DNA from: Notospermus geniculatus
Taxonomy: Eukaryota > Nemertea > Pilidiophora > Heteronemertea > Lineidae
NCBI GenBank assembly: GCA_002633025.1
Contig: NMRB01000210.1
Location: 465,503-529,502 of the forward strand
DNA: 64,000 bases
Reading direction: 5' to 3'
Shown here piece after piece: positions 1 to 11,299 of this stretch. Within the stretch, counting starts at the first letter, position 1; each line of letters begins with the position of its first letter. Under the pieces are notes generated by a model that was given only the letters and a program-made list of their open reading frames with translations, did not search any database and was not told the DNA's origin. The position numbers and the translations under genes were made by a program.

Positions 1-2470
1 TACGGCGATGCCGTAGGCCTAGTGGAGTAAAATGGTGTCCTACGTCTGGGTCGCACCAGCACAGAAAAAGTACGTGTGACGTCACAACCTAGCCCTAGCG
101 GCCGAAATCGTAAGTGCGTTTGAAAAGCAGCGGGAAAATTGGGTGGTCGCCCAGCTGCGATAAAACAACGTTATATCTTTTGAATAACGCGGAAAATAAT
201 TGAAACTGGTGACGTTTTTGGTGGTTTTATATCAACTTGATTTATTCCAATAGGTTTAATGCGAATCGGCATCCGTTTCAGGTCTGCTTTAATGTAAAAT
301 GTATGAGGAAGCGAAGAGAAATAGATGGGCCGTGTGACAGGACACATGGAAAAGAAATGTAGACCGGGCGGCGAACGAAGAGAACAAGGTGGATACCGAG
401 GCAGAAGACAGAATGTTTATATTGGCCCGACATCAACAACGCTCAAGGTCAAAAACGCGGAATGATGGTCGTACAGGCGGAACGAAGAGAGAAGTGTGGC
501 GGCGGAAAACTGAGACAAGCGGAATACAGATGTTTACATTGCCCCGTCGGGTAACAACAGCTGAAGTTCAAAAATGTGGAATAAGAGTCGGATAGACGGA
601 ACGAAGTGTAGTTCAATAATGTCACTGACGATATCATGATTACGGCATTAAGGATCTCCTTGTAAGGCGTGCTAGTCCTCCCTTGAGGGGGCACGTGACC
701 AGTTTATCAGACTAGTGATGGACCTTGGCTAATTACATGAGATTTAGGGGCAAAATCACCAGGCAGGATTATTATTCTCCATCGTACAAGTCATAATGAG
801 CTTTCTCTACGAGCCTGGTCAAATGGACGGGACGTTCCCCTTGGGAATGAGTTTTAGTGGACAATCTTATGCCGATTTTCCGTCGACGGGTCCGACGACA
901 CGTTTATCCACTTAAAGATCTGGCCAAAAATCTCGTTCGGTCGGCCTATACGGTTACTTTCAATCAGAACTTTTGCCATAGAATGCCTGATATCAGCAGG
1001 CAACAAGCCACTGGAGGGTTTTTGACCATGTGTACGTTCCAAAAATTCACAACGACAGCCTCGATCTCAAAATAGCCGATAAAACAAGAGTTGCCATGGC
1101 AGTGGTTTAAAGAAAAAGCGAACCGGTGATTGAGGATTCACAGCCGGAACGAAGAGAAACCTTAAATGGTTTGTCCTTCGACTGTTTGTAGTTTATCATT
1201 GCTTTCTGAATAATGACACAAAATGTGTCCACAGAGAAGGAAAACCAATAAATTGCTGATAGAGAACGATGCCAGGTTCATCGAAATAATGCCAAAAGAC
1301 GCTGGTTGAGTAAATAAACGAGACTCGGAATAAACGGAACGAAGGCTAATGTTCCACCACGGATGAACGATGAGCATATTTTGTTGCACGCTGGGCATAT
1401 CCGTAGATTAAATTCGGAAGTGCAACTCCCCGCGCCACCGTGATTTCTGCCTTGACTCAATCAGAAACTTCCCATTATCATCCATCTTAACATCCTTTCA
1501 TTATCCAGAGTGCTTGCCTACAATCAGCCCACATCGGGCCCAATGAGCAGCCTTCGTCTCGTGATGGATAACTCTTTCTATTCATGTGTGCACATCCTTC
1601 AGTTTGTGGCTGGTGTGATGCGTTCATCTGAAGGATGTTAGGGAGAGTGTGTGTACCTCGAAACGACACCAACAACGAAAGAGGTAACCATGGTTATAGT
1701 ATAGTGAGCGAGTATCAGCTCATAACAGATGCTCTGTCAGTTCTGTAAACATCATAAATCCATGAGGTCGTTATCTGGGGAACATAGGGAAGCGCGTCCG
1801 GAAATGACACTTTGAACGACACAACCAACGAAATTGGGCCTGGTTATCAAACATGGCCGCCAGCTCAGTGAAGTCAATGACGACAACACCCAAGAACGGC
1901 ATCAACTGACCAGAACATTTTCCGGTCTTCATCAATTTTGCAGCATTCTGAATAAAATGTTTGGGTTGCGGAGACTGTCTACTCCCGTATCGTACCCTAA
2001 ATAGATAAGGATGAGTGCTGACATGAAATATTTGCCACATTTTTCAACAAAACGCCCCCGGAAAAAACACCCTGTCAGTACAATGTACATTTCATATACT
2101 GGTGACAATTTACGTAATAATTCATAGATAATGATTTTCCATCTCGGAGGACTCATTAGTTTGCGCCTCTCTCTGTCTTAATTCACTTTGCCTGAGAAAA
2201 TGCCTCGTATGTATCATGAATATTGATAATTGACATTTTTGATAGGATACTTTTTAGTTTCAAGATCAACCCACGTATGTTGGTGGAATATTGCCAAACA
2301 AGAGCAGAAAATTACTAAAGAAAATAAGAAATTTATTCAAGGTGATATATTTATTGCTGCGGTGTGCCATTATGGTCTCAATGCCGTGAAACAAAAAGAG
2401 AAAAACGCACGTGATATACTGGACCTAAAGATAATGTGAGGCTCAAAGAATGCGAGGGTCTCACACGTCG
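1..2470. other. Intergenic or intronic DNA, no gene recognised
   Basis: No open frame here resembles a known protein and none links into a spliced model. The only structure seen is the degenerate tandem repeat at 325-606 and further scattered copies of the word GGAACGAAG (near 1146 and 1338). Confidence 0.5.
325..606. repeat. Degenerate tandem repeat, about 118-bp period
   Basis: Two diverged units (about 412-487 and 530-606) share an opening like ATGTTTAYATTGSCCCG, a middle TCAAAAA(C/T)G(C/T)GGAAT and an end CGGAACGAAG. A partial third unit precedes them and ends GCGAACGAAGAGAA near 375-386. The copies are spaced about 118 bp. Related words occur singly to about 1345, so the array may once have been longer. 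Confidence 0.45.
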
Positions 2471-2550
2471 ACGGTGGGATCGGACCGAACCAGGGACCTT
2501 CTGAACGGGAGATAGCGATCCGAGCCACTACACCACTGCGGCTCCTTACA
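2471..2550 (-). mobile_element. tRNA-like SINE head
   Basis: Read on the minus strand this has an A-box-like AGTGGTGTAGTGG followed about 40 nt later by a B-box-like GGTTCGGTCCGATCC. It does not fold into a full cloverleaf by eye, so it is more likely the promoter part of a SINE or a tRNA relic than a tRNA gene. Confidence 0.45.
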
Positions 2551-2567
2551 ACGCCAGACGACAGCAT

Positions 2568-2685
2568 GAGACCGTGTTTCCACGAGGCGTTTGCGGGCAC
2601 GGGTGGAAAAAATCGATCCAACGTATTTCCCTTCAGCTATTTCACTCGCACCCGCGCCCGCAAACGCCTCGTGGAAACGCGGTCT
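2568..2685. mobile_element. Short foldback (MITE-like) with ~30-bp arms
   Basis: The first arm begins AGACCGTGTTTCCACGAGG at 2569 and its reverse complement ends CCTCGTGGAAACGCGGTCT at 2685. The arms include GCGTTTGCGGGC and match at almost all positions. The 118-bp total and absence of a coding frame suit a non-autonomous DNA transposon. No clear target duplication was seen. Confidence 0.6.
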
Positions 2686-3194
2686 GATACTCCAAGTTAT
2701 CAACATCAGCACGCAGAGACGAATTGGCTCACTCTCTCGGCCTTGTGTGCCAAGTTTCAGCTTTGAAAATACTTATTCCTTAATTGCTCTGCCTGAGTTT
2801 AGTTTCAAGGACATTGACCTCCTTGACCCTTCAATCGGAGGAGCACTTCACAGGGAGTTGTTGACCTGTCCTCGGGGTTTAGTCCTTCAGATTCTGCCCT
2901 GTCATCAGGTGAACATTAAACCGATCGGAGTGATCAAGGACATCTTGAGTGGAAAGTGGACGCTGATTTCAAAACTTCTCTGGTGGATCACATCAAAGTG
3001 TTTCATGACGTGCGTCTTTCCATTTTGTGGAATGCGGAGGATCTCCGGAGGTCGGCACGTTCTGTTGGACGGCGTGATTTAGGTCCATGTGTTTGATGGT
3101 CAATACTGTAGCAGAAAGAAGAAAGAAGTCTGTCCCTTCCACTCCATTTCCGGGCTGGAGTTTTGTTGCATCTGGCTATAAGCCTGCCCCGTTG
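2686..3194. other. No gene recognised
   Basis: I see neither coding similarity nor repeat structure in this stretch between two MITEs. Confidence 0.4.
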
Positions 3195-3737
3195 CAGGGG
3201 CGGATCTAGGATTTGGCAAGGGCGGGTGTCCAATCCATCCAAAAAGGGCAGCTGAGGAGGGGGCGAAGCCCCCGACATGCGCGCCGAAGGCGCGCGCCGA
3301 CGGGGGGTCTGGGGGACCTCCCCCAGAAAATTTGAAAATCTAGACGCTCTCAGATGCATTTTCCCGGCATTTCAGGGCATAACAAGTTGTGTGATTAAGT
3401 GTGCTTTTATGACATGAGTGGCGTCGAGGATTTTACTTATAGTCAAAATGGACAACAAAGTGGAGGATACGTACGTCAAAAGTAACAAGTATATTTTCAA
3501 AAATGCAGCTTAGACAAGTGATAGGCCAGGAAGACAAGCAGCACAGTGTTGTCTACAAGGAGTCGGGACTACCGCAGATGCCCCTTGAGGCTCCTAATGG
3601 ACACTATGGGGCAATTAAAACACCCAGTTCAGCTAAAAACAACACATTTTGAAAACATGCGCTCTTCAAAAAAGGGCACCCTAAGCAAAAGGGCGGGTGT
3701 CCGGACACCCTGGACACTCCCCCTGGATCCGCCCCTG
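3195..3737. mobile_element. 543-bp MITE, hAT-like, copy 1
   Basis: The ends are inverted: CAGGGGCGGATCTAGG at the left, CCTGGATCCGCCCCTG at the right. The element is flanked by the 5-bp duplication CGTTG (3190-3194 and 3738-3742). A second copy of the same length and, by eye, the same sequence lies in TOP2 intron 1 at 20199-20741. Ends starting CAG plus 5-bp duplications recall the hAT superfamily (hAT5 group); this assignment is inference. A frame of about 146 codons runs through it but encodes nothing recognisable. It is non-autonomous and apparently young. Confidence 0.85.
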
Positions 3738-5318
3738 CGTTGTGATCCTGACCAAGAACCAGCAGATACAACAATTTGCGGTCAGATCTTTGTCGCAAAA
3801 CCGTATGCCAGATCGTCGTGGAGTTACTGCCGCCGCCACTTGTCCACAGCTGTAGATACAGGCACAATCTTGCCATCAAGTTGGACACACAGCATGACAC
3901 TCCAACGCTGCATGTCAATCAGGGACACGTTGTTGTTGTCGTTGGAAAGTAAACAACCGAGGACACCAAAATTCACTCAGCATTGATGCAAATCCAACAA
4001 ACCATCAGTAGGGAAAATATGCAATATAACTGTTTTGAATGCATGCAATTTGAAATCATCTTCAGATGATGGCAGAAACGATTCTGAAGCGATCTCAAAC
4101 ATTTACCCAGAATGCACCACTTCAGCCGCAAGACATCCTCTTGAATTAGTGTTAATTTGTTTCCAGTTTCAATTATGAGTCACCCAGGGGAATAAATTAT
4201 TCCTGAACGCGTTCGAAAACACAATTGATCTCGTCAGAATTCGAATACTCGGCCAAATCATCGTATTTAGAAAGAAATCACAAGGGTTGAAGTGGCGTGT
4301 GTACTCCGATTGGTGCTCCGTTTGCCAGTGACGTCAGGCATGAATTTCATTCGATTGAGACAGCACAAATTGCAAGTGAGTCTCGCGCAGTGAAGACATG
4401 GGCGAGATTATCAACAATGCACTGGTGAATGTAGGTGTGTGTACACTGCCTTGCGTCAGACGGTTCCAGTGCAAATCCTAGGCCAGATTCTTGTGGGTCT
4501 CGCGCAATGTAGACATGGGCGAGATTATCAACAATGCACTGGTGAATGTAGTTGTGTGTACTCTGCCTTGCGTCAGCTTTAGAGAACTCAATAGACAGAA
4601 ATCCTTGGCTGACTGGAACAAATAACCCGACAGGCAAATATTTACATACGCTGCCCAAGTACGCAGACTGGCTCCGTCAAAAGGTCAATCTAATTTGAAT
4701 GTGGACAAGCATTGCTGTCTCCAAGCAATGAACAACCATATTCTCCACCAGAAGCGCTGTGACAGCCATTTCACCTTGAAATTATCACTTTCTTTCAATA
4801 AAGAAGCAGTACGGACTTCTAAACTACCACCGCGGGATGATTTCTCGGGTAATGAGAACTGTAACTGCCGCTAATTAGTCATGAGAAATGATGTTTCGAT
4901 GAGGTAAGTCGCTTTGCAGTGAGTGTAACTTGTGTAGGCGTGCATAATAAATTTCACATGCATATCAAGCGACCAGACCTGTCACGTCATAACGTTCTCG
5001 ATTTTGCTGGTTTGAAATCGCCTCATGGATGTCACGAAACGATGATTTGCCTCGCCGCCAAAACGGACGTGACAAGTGACATGCGTGTTATGACGTGGTT
5101 TCCTGGGTATAGTTGCTCATTTCCGGTTGTTGTCATGGTTGTCAATATCGTCTGCTGACAATCTCTCGTACCACTGACTTCTGATTTTCTGATTTACGTG
5201 GCTCTTGTTCGGACCAACGAACCGTGCTTCGTTTTCTGGCTTCCTCGTGTTTTTTGCTGATTTCTATCAGCGGTAGGTCTTCGACCTGTCACGTTACAAT
5301 GCTGTTTTAACAAATGCC
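3738..5318. other. No gene recognised; contains a 117-bp tandem duplication
   Basis: Apart from the duplicated segment at 4381-4580, nothing coding or structured was recognised here. Confidence 0.4.
4381..4580. repeat. Tandem duplication, 117-bp period, 2 copies
   Basis: TCTCGCGCAGTGAAGACATG at 4381 recurs with few changes at 4498, and about 80 bp of each copy align, including GGGCGAGATTATCAACAATG and the end GCCTTGCGTCAG. Both copies are open on the minus strand, but the protein has no recognisable family. Confidence 0.8.
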
Positions 5319-5515
5319 AGGTTAGTGACGAATACCATGGTGATCTATCGCCATGTTAGTGACGAATACCATCGTGATCTATCGCCAAGTTAGTGACGAA
5401 TACCATCGTGATCTATCGCCAAGTTAGTGACGAATGTACATCGTGATCTAGTGCCATTTTAGTGACGAATACATCGTGATCTATCGTCAAGTTAGTGACG
5501 AACACCATGGTAATC
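5319..5515. repeat. 34-bp tandem repeat, about 5.5 copies
   Basis: The unit is built from GTTAGTGACGAATACCATCG followed by TGATCTATCGCCAA. The first units match closely; later ones carry small insertions and deletions. There are no spacers, so this is a minisatellite and not an array of another kind. Confidence 0.85.
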
Positions 5516-6439
5516 TCTAACGCGAAGACAGGGATGAATACCATTGCCAAGTCAGTGACGGAACTATTTGAACGACAGGGCCGTTTCTGATGAGAATAAG
5601 TGATTCAGAAGGGGATGTATCACACCGTATCACCGTGTACCTGATAAAATGCCTCGATAGAACGAACGCCAACAACAACCGGCCGTACGCGACAGGAATA
5701 CCAGAGCCAGTTTTAGACCAACCCTCTTTCAGCATATCAACCCTCATCTTACCATTTCGAGACAAAACAAACCGATCTCCATCCCGTATCGGGAAAGGAC
5801 TCGCCATCTGCATTCCACCCGGCACGCCTGAATTAATAATACATAGAGTGGAATGTTTGATGGTCGTATAAACCCAGCGTAATAGGCGAGATATGCAGGG
5901 GCTGATCAACAGTGGGCGGCCATTTTGTTTTTCTGGTCGACCGGTGCTGTTTTTATTGGAAGCATACGTGACCGTGACGTTGTTGGCAGCATCCATTCTC
6001 CATACGTCTCATCAAATTCTTAAAACTGCCGAAGAAAACTGTGATTGATAATGAATGGTAGAACCGCACAGCAGGCACAAGAATACAGGGTAAAGACACT
6101 CAAAGATCACCCATACATTGGTAGGACAAAAAAGTCTGGTCTAGTTGTTCACAATGACCAACGAAAACAATTATTTTGGGGTCTGCATCCGTCCTAGCTA
6201 TAGGCGATTAAAACTTAGTATCCTATTACCCCTTTGAACGCAGCGTCGCTTAATAACCAACTTGGGATCGCATCGCTTGGATATTCAGTCCGGGTAATAT
6301 CTAAATGAGGGAACAGCAACGTGCTTCTGAAAGCCAAATGCGTCTGCAGCAATTTGCAAATGTCCTTCGGGCATTCGATGTTTCCAGGCACCATATTTCC
6401 TCTTGGGAACCAGTGCCAATCCTTCGGTAAACACTTCCA
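5516..6439. other. No gene recognised
   Basis: A minus-strand frame of about 159 codons (5517-5996) is open but has no recognisable motif or splice partner. I see no other structure. Confidence 0.35.
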
Positions 6440-6760
6440 TTGCCAATTTGATTTCTGCAGAGGGCGCCACTGCCATTTGTTGTGGTTGTCGTGAGAACAC
6501 ACGCACTGCTTTGAAAGAGGCCGCCACTGGCATTGTTGCGGTTTTGGTTGTCGTGGGTGAAGAAGTGTCTACAAAAACGCACCCACTGCCTTTCAAATGG
6601 GCGCCACGTGCAGTTGTTGTGGTTGTCGTGATTGAGTAAAGCTCAACAAAATCGCACTCACTGACTTTCAAAGGTGCCTCCTCTAGTAGTCGTTGTGGCT
6701 GTCGTGATTGAGTAAAGGTCACCGAAAACGCACTCACCGGCTTCCAAGGGGGAGGCGACT
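6440..6760. repeat. Degenerate tandem repeat, 64-76-bp period, 4 copies
   Basis: The anchor TGTGGTTGTCGTG recurs near 6481, 6545, 6619 and 6695, each followed by an AAAACGCACTCACTG-like word and CTTTCAAAG. The repeat gives low-complexity, valine-rich or threonine-rich frames on both strands that should not be taken as genes. Confidence 0.7.
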
Positions 6761-7325
6761 AATCTTTCTACAATGCCTGATAAGGTGGAGAACATGTACT
6801 GGTTCTTTTGTGCACAGTGATACGATTTCGATTTTCCGAGTCATTTCAAGCGTTTTCGTGGAAATCTCGCAAGGCGTCAAGATACCCAGAAACCCGCGAA
6901 TGCCAAATGTCAGCCGGCAATTCTAAGCACGAAATAGCGCGGTCTTCGTGACATATCGTCTGCTGGCAAACTTGTGACGCGTGATTTTTCCGTCGTATCC
7001 CTTTTTTGCTAAGATTTGGTGCGGAATTGTTGTGTACTGGCGGAATGCTCTTGGGGTGAAGATACTGCGATGCAGTGCAGCCTACACGGCTCATTATTGG
7101 CACGATCTTCTGGGACTTTTTTCAAATTTTTTACCAATCTCACAACTTGATTGAGTAGTGCCACAGTCAGCCAGGCAAACTCCGGGGAGAGAAGCGGAAA
7201 TTCTGAGTGGGTGTATATAAAATTAGACGGAGATGTAGATCTACTCCACATGAAACGATTTTGCGATTCAAGTGTACATGTGCACGTATTGTATTGCTGA
7301 AGACAAAGCATTATGGCCCAGGGTC
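6761..7325. other. No gene recognised
   Basis: I see no coding similarity or repeat structure here. Confidence 0.35.
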
Positions 7326-7424
7326 CATATTCATAAAACTACTTAAGTCTAAGTGTGACACTTGTCTTTTGTGTTGAACAAAGGATATGTGTCACACTTA
7401 GACTTAAGTAGTTTTATGAATATG
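7326..7424. mobile_element. Foldback with perfect 36-bp arms
   Basis: The arm at 7326-7361, beginning CATATTCATAAAACTACTTA, is exactly repeated in inverted orientation at 7389-7424, around a 27-nt loop. Outside are GGGTC and GCCCC-type words. The ACTTAAGTCTAAG core is shared with the foldback at 47772-47908, so both belong to one MITE family or superfamily. Confidence 0.8.
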
Positions 7425-7584
7425 CCCCTGTGACCTTGTTTTAAGGGTCCGCAAATCCTTTGCAGGCTGATAGTGAACAAGAGTTGCCCGCACGGACAAT
7501 AGTTTTAAACGCACTCGGTAAATTTACCAAAGTTTTGTGAATAAGGTTTCTGGTATGCAATGAAGAGCCCACGTCGCTCAAGCT

Positions 7585-7690
7585 ACTCGGTGTCCTCATG
7601 TTTGGCTGTCATGTTTGGGGTCTTTCACTTGCCCTGGCAAAGGCACTAGATACAATCACCACGTCCGACGGACGAGTCCCTATCTTCACC
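7585..7690 (-). mobile_element. Degenerate 3' part of a tRNA-derived SINE
   Basis: GGGGTCTTTCACTTGCCCT at 7617 corresponds to the reverse complement of the 3' body of the SINE at 27956-28214 and 63128-63385 (AAGGGCAAGTAAAAGACCCC). Nearby words (AAAGGCAC, ATACAA, CACCACG) match in order. The head with A and B boxes is not seen, so this is a truncated, old copy. Confidence 0.5.
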
Positions 7691-8141
7691 GATGTGTAGT
7701 GTCTTTGCCTAACTTCGGTGAATTCAGTTCGGAGGAGTTACAGATGATGGTAGGCCTAATCACACTTGAAGCGTCGTCCACAAAACATGATGGCTGACTA
7801 CAAAATATTTCATGACGTCCCTGTCACTCACCACAACGACGATGAATAACTAACGAGACAGTGGCAAGACGTACCTCAAGCACCACTCTCCAGTGAACTT
7901 GTAACCGGAAGTGGAAATCTCCAATCTTTCTTTGCTAAATGGAGTCGTCTGCGATAGTGTTTACTCCATTTCATCCTGTTGACAGCGTGCGGTTTGAAAG
8001 GTCTTGTCAGTATGATACAACGCGACCAGAATGCGACTCCAAGATCATCCAAGTCAAATTTGGCCAAGTCAAATAAACACGGTCATTCTCCGCTGTTTGG
8101 TATTCGCTATCACTACAGTACATCACCAGACGTTCATTGGG
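7618..8141. repeat. Duplicated block, copy 1 (empty site)
   Basis: This 524-bp block is repeated immediately downstream at 8143-9030, with a single N at 8142 between the copies. Apart from the 358-bp MITE with its 3-bp duplication and one extra 3-nt step in copy 2, the copies look identical by eye: 888 minus 361 minus 3 equals 524. At TTTGCCTAACTTCGG this copy shows the undisturbed target of the MITE. The N and tandem arrangement suggest two haplotypes laid end to end by assembly. Confidence 0.9.
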
Positions 8142-8142
8142 N

Positions 8143-9030
8143 GGGTCTTTCACTTGCCCTGGCAAAGGCACTAGATACAATCACCACGTCCGACGGACGA
8201 GTCCCTATCTTCACCGATGTGTAGTGTCTTTGCCTAATGCGGGTGATCCACCGACTTTACGACGAGTTTACGATCAGTTTGCGATTAGTTCACGACGAGT
8301 TTGCGACTAGTTTACGACGAAAAATCGTAGCCGGTGGACCAGCGTTCACGATTCGTTCACGACGAGTTTGCGACTCGTTCACGACTGAATTCTGTTGACG
8401 ACTAGTTTGCGACGAGTTTACGACGAGATCAAACACGTTTGATTTGGTTCGGTGGATCAGCTTCAACGTCACGTCATTTCTTTACGATCAGTTTGCGACT
8501 AGTTTACGACGAGTTTGCGATTCGTTGACGACTGCCGTCGTGAACTAGTCGCAAACTGATCGTAAACTCGTCGTAAAGTCGGTGGATCACCCGCATAACT
8601 TCGGTGAATTCAGTTCGGAGGAGTTACAGATGATGGTAGGCCTAATCACACTTGAAGCGTCGTCCACAAAACATGATGGCTGACTACAAAATATTTCATG
8701 ACGTCCCTGTCACTCACCACAACGACGATGAATAACTAACGAGACAGTGGCAAGACGTACCACCTCAAGCACCACTCTCCAGTGAACTTGTAACCGGAAG
8801 TGGAAATCTCCAATCTTTCTTTGCTAAATGGAGTCGTCTGCGATAGTGTTTACTCCATTTCATCCTGTTGACAGCGTGCGGTTTGAAAGGTCTTGTCAGT
8901 ATGATACAACGCGACCAGAATGCGACTCCAAGATCATCCAAGTCAAATTTGGCCAAGTCAAATAAACACGGTCATTCTCCGCTGTTTGGTATTCGCTATC
9001 ACTACAGTACATCACCAGACGTTCATTGGG
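8143..9030. repeat. Duplicated block, copy 2 (filled site)
   Basis: This is the second copy of the block at 7618-8141. It is longer because a 358-bp transposon lies at 8238-8595 and because it has CACCTC where copy 1 has CTC near 8760. Sequence beyond 9030 continues without a counterpart after copy 1, as expected if copy 1 ends at an assembly join. Confidence 0.9.
8238..8595. mobile_element. 358-bp MITE with long TIRs, TAA duplication (Harbinger-like)
   Basis: The ends TGCGGGTGATCCACCGACTT and its reverse complement are perfect, and the inverted repeat extends about 45 bp. The interior is made of variants of TTTACGACGAG and GTTTGCGACTAG. It is flanked by TAA on both sides (8235-8237 and 8596-8598), and the empty site in copy 1 at 7618-8141 has a single TAA. 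A 3-bp TWA-type duplication is typical of PIF/Harbinger elements; the class is inferred from this alone. There is no transposase. Confidence 0.9.
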
Positions 9031-9096
9031 CTGGTGTGTGTCATATAGCGTCACAACGAATCATTCCAATAATACCTGCAGAACACCCTACTGGGA

Positions 9097-9226
9097 GGCG
9101 CTGTGAGCGGCTGTATCTTTTTCGACGTCAAGTCTATGTTGCACTGCATCAAAGACGTCGTGACGCGACGTCACTGCATTGCTTTGCTCGGTTTTTGACG
9201 TCATCGGCCGCACCGCTCACAGCGCC
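9097..9226. repeat. Foldback with 14-bp arms, rich in GACGTC
   Basis: GGCGCTGTGAGCGG at 9097 is matched by CCGCTCACAGCGCC ending at 9226. The loop carries several GACGTC words, including TTTTGACGTCATC. It may be a MITE remnant. Confidence 0.5.
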
Positions 9227-9230
9227 GACT

Positions 9231-10261
9231 GTCGGGATAAAAGGTATGCGGGTTCCTCGTTGAAATGGAATTAGGCCATTGAGTAAACTACTGGACAAGA
9301 GACAGCTCGTCCATCATTGGTCATCACGGACATCAATGGTGGGAACGAGGCTGTAGGTGTAAATGTTATTTCAATATCGCCTTGTTCCCAATGGTATCAC
9401 TCTGCAGATAACTGGGAACGGATGAATGCCTCCGGGACCCTGGGGAACCTGGGAGACTTCACAAAAACAACTGAAATTGAATTTGCATCCAATCTGCATG
9501 AAAGTGCTGACATTATTCTTAGTTTTTGCCGAAAGATCAATACGTCACGTGAACGTTACCAAACGACTTTCCGGAAATTCCCGAGTGGCCCCGAATGGTG
9601 ACGTGAATTGTAATGGCGAGATAAAAATTCGTTGATGCAGATCACCAGATAAGTAAACACTGAAATGAAAATGCTGCTTTACAGCCAATGCACGTCGGCA
9701 GATTGCAATTAAGTAACGACTACACTCAATGTCGATTTCCTAAACCATCTCTCGAAATCGTCATGATTCAAAATTTACGACCAGTTCCAAAGTGTCATTT
9801 TAGCGCTTAAAAGATAGATTGATTTAGTATCGACGCCCGGTGTATCTCACGTAAACAGCGGACACGGAACAAAACGAATCACCGCTGAATGGCAAGCTGG
9901 AAATTTTCAATTTCGTGATTGATACTCATAATGGTAATTGGCGAGTTTTTAGGAGCGGATGGTGGATTTCTAGGCACCCCCACACAGAGTGGCTGTGGGC
10001 TGTTCCAGTCTCGAGCTAGAATGAGGCCTCCATGATGTGCTGGCGTTAATGAACAGATTGGTAATATCATTAGTGCGGCATGACTTAATAGGAATTTTAG
10101 GACACACGATTTTGGACATGATAGGATGTTGTACGTCTTCTAATATGAGTCATCCGGGGTGGGCGTTCACCAATCGCATGGGTTGCGTTACCCTCTTCCT
10201 TATGAATGTGGTAATCAGTATATTACCCTCTCCATCACGTGATGAATCGGCCCGATAGAGG
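9231..10261. other. No gene recognised
   Basis: Nothing coding or clearly repetitive was seen. Confidence 0.35.
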
Positions 10262-10460
10262 TTCTACACTGACGTCACAACGGTCACGTGACTGCAAAAA
10301 TCGGCCATGTTGGCCGGCGAAGACGTCAAAACTGTCACGTCATGACATTTTGACGTCACGATCTGTGTGTTGACGCTGTGTTCATGCCGCGACGTCGCTT
10401 GACATTTTGACGGCCAATATGGCGGCATCGCGTCGTCATGGAAATGTGACGTCACATGAA
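10262..10460. promoter_or_regulatory. Cluster of CRE-type palindromes
   Basis: Three exact TGACGTCA octamers (about 10269, 10353 and 10447) and further GACGTC and CACGTGAC words lie within 200 bp, with TGACATTTTGACG occurring twice. TGACGTCA is the binding site of CREB/ATF bZIP factors. No gene start was recognised next to it, so it may equally be part of a degenerate transposon. Function is not shown. Confidence 0.35.
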
Positions 10461-10974
10461 GACTATCTATTGGCATCGAACCCATACTTTCAGCAACTCA
10501 TGTACAGGCGCTCACATTCCACCCGGCCTCTTTGACAATCCTTGTCAAAACGAACTATCATTTCCAATTTCATTTCCGTTTAATTTCACCGATTTTATAC
10601 AAATCGAAAAAAAACTATTCACGGCAAGACGGAGTGGGAAATAATATTTGTTTTCCCGAGGTCAGGCTGTAATTTGATTTTAATCTCCCTCTGGCGGATG
10701 TGTCGACTTCAATATCAGGATCGTAACCTTTGATAGCGGCTCGGTTCCAAGACATGAAAACTGAACGTCACGAGATAAAACAGGGTTGAACCCGGGAGAG
10801 GCATCTCACAAAATTTTCTTTCTTTATTTTCGAGACTGGAACACGGTATCGGAAATTCTATCTGAGACGAGTTGAAAGATCTTTCCAGTCCTACTACCGT
10901 ATGTTCGCTTTCCCTTTTGACTCATCTGTATCGTTCTTGTGCCGAATTCTCCAGATTCGTCATGGCGAAAAAAT
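10461..10974. other. No gene recognised
   Basis: I see no coding or repeat structure. Confidence 0.35.
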
Positions 10975-10989
10975 AGGTCAAGTTGACCT
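10975..10989. promoter_or_regulatory. Perfect palindromic steroid-receptor-type element
   Basis: AGGTCAAGTTGACCT is an exact AGGTCAnnnTGACCT inverted repeat, the consensus estrogen response element. A second one lies 152 bp downstream. They belong to a diverged repeat, so they may be by-products of duplication. Confidence 0.4.
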
Positions 10990-11126
10990 ACTTTTCAGAG
11001 TGCAGCGATAATAATTATTGACACTGAGTTTCAATCTGTGTCACTTTTCCACTAAGGCGGCGTTATAGGCCAGTCATTTTTCGCCCACAGGGTAGAATAG
11101 TGGCCTCACTTACATCATGGAAGCCA

Positions 11127-11141
11127 AGGTCAAGCTGACCT
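11127..11141. promoter_or_regulatory. Second perfect palindromic steroid-receptor-type element
   Basis: AGGTCAAGCTGACCT is again an exact AGGTCAnnnTGACCT. The central 3 nt differ from the first site while both half-sites are kept. Confidence 0.4.
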
Positions 11142-11299
11142 ACTTTTCGGAGTAGACCTACATGCATTTGAAAGAATTGACGCAAGATTAATGGCTTAGT
11201 CACGTTGCTACTGTGGGCGACATCATTGTTTGAGCTGCCGACAGAATGAAACAGTGACCTCGCTCACAAAAATGGCAGCCAAGGTCCCACTCTGCTCGT

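Larger units (their letters stand above)
10975..11290. repeat. Diverged tandem repeat, about 150-bp period
   Basis: AAGGTCAAGYTGACCTACTT occurs at about 10974 and 11127. ATGGMAGCCAAGGTC occurs at about 11117 and 11271, preceded in both by a word like AGTGRCCTCRCT. Two to three units are present. Confidence 0.55.

Noticed and set aside
3546-3986. 146-codon frame
   Set aside because: It lies mostly inside a MITE; the part within the element is repeated identically in the second copy at 20550 and then diverges. No transposase motif is present.
5319-5515. CRISPR-like direct repeats
   Set aside because: The units are head to tail without spacers, degrade gradually, and the DNA is clearly animal.
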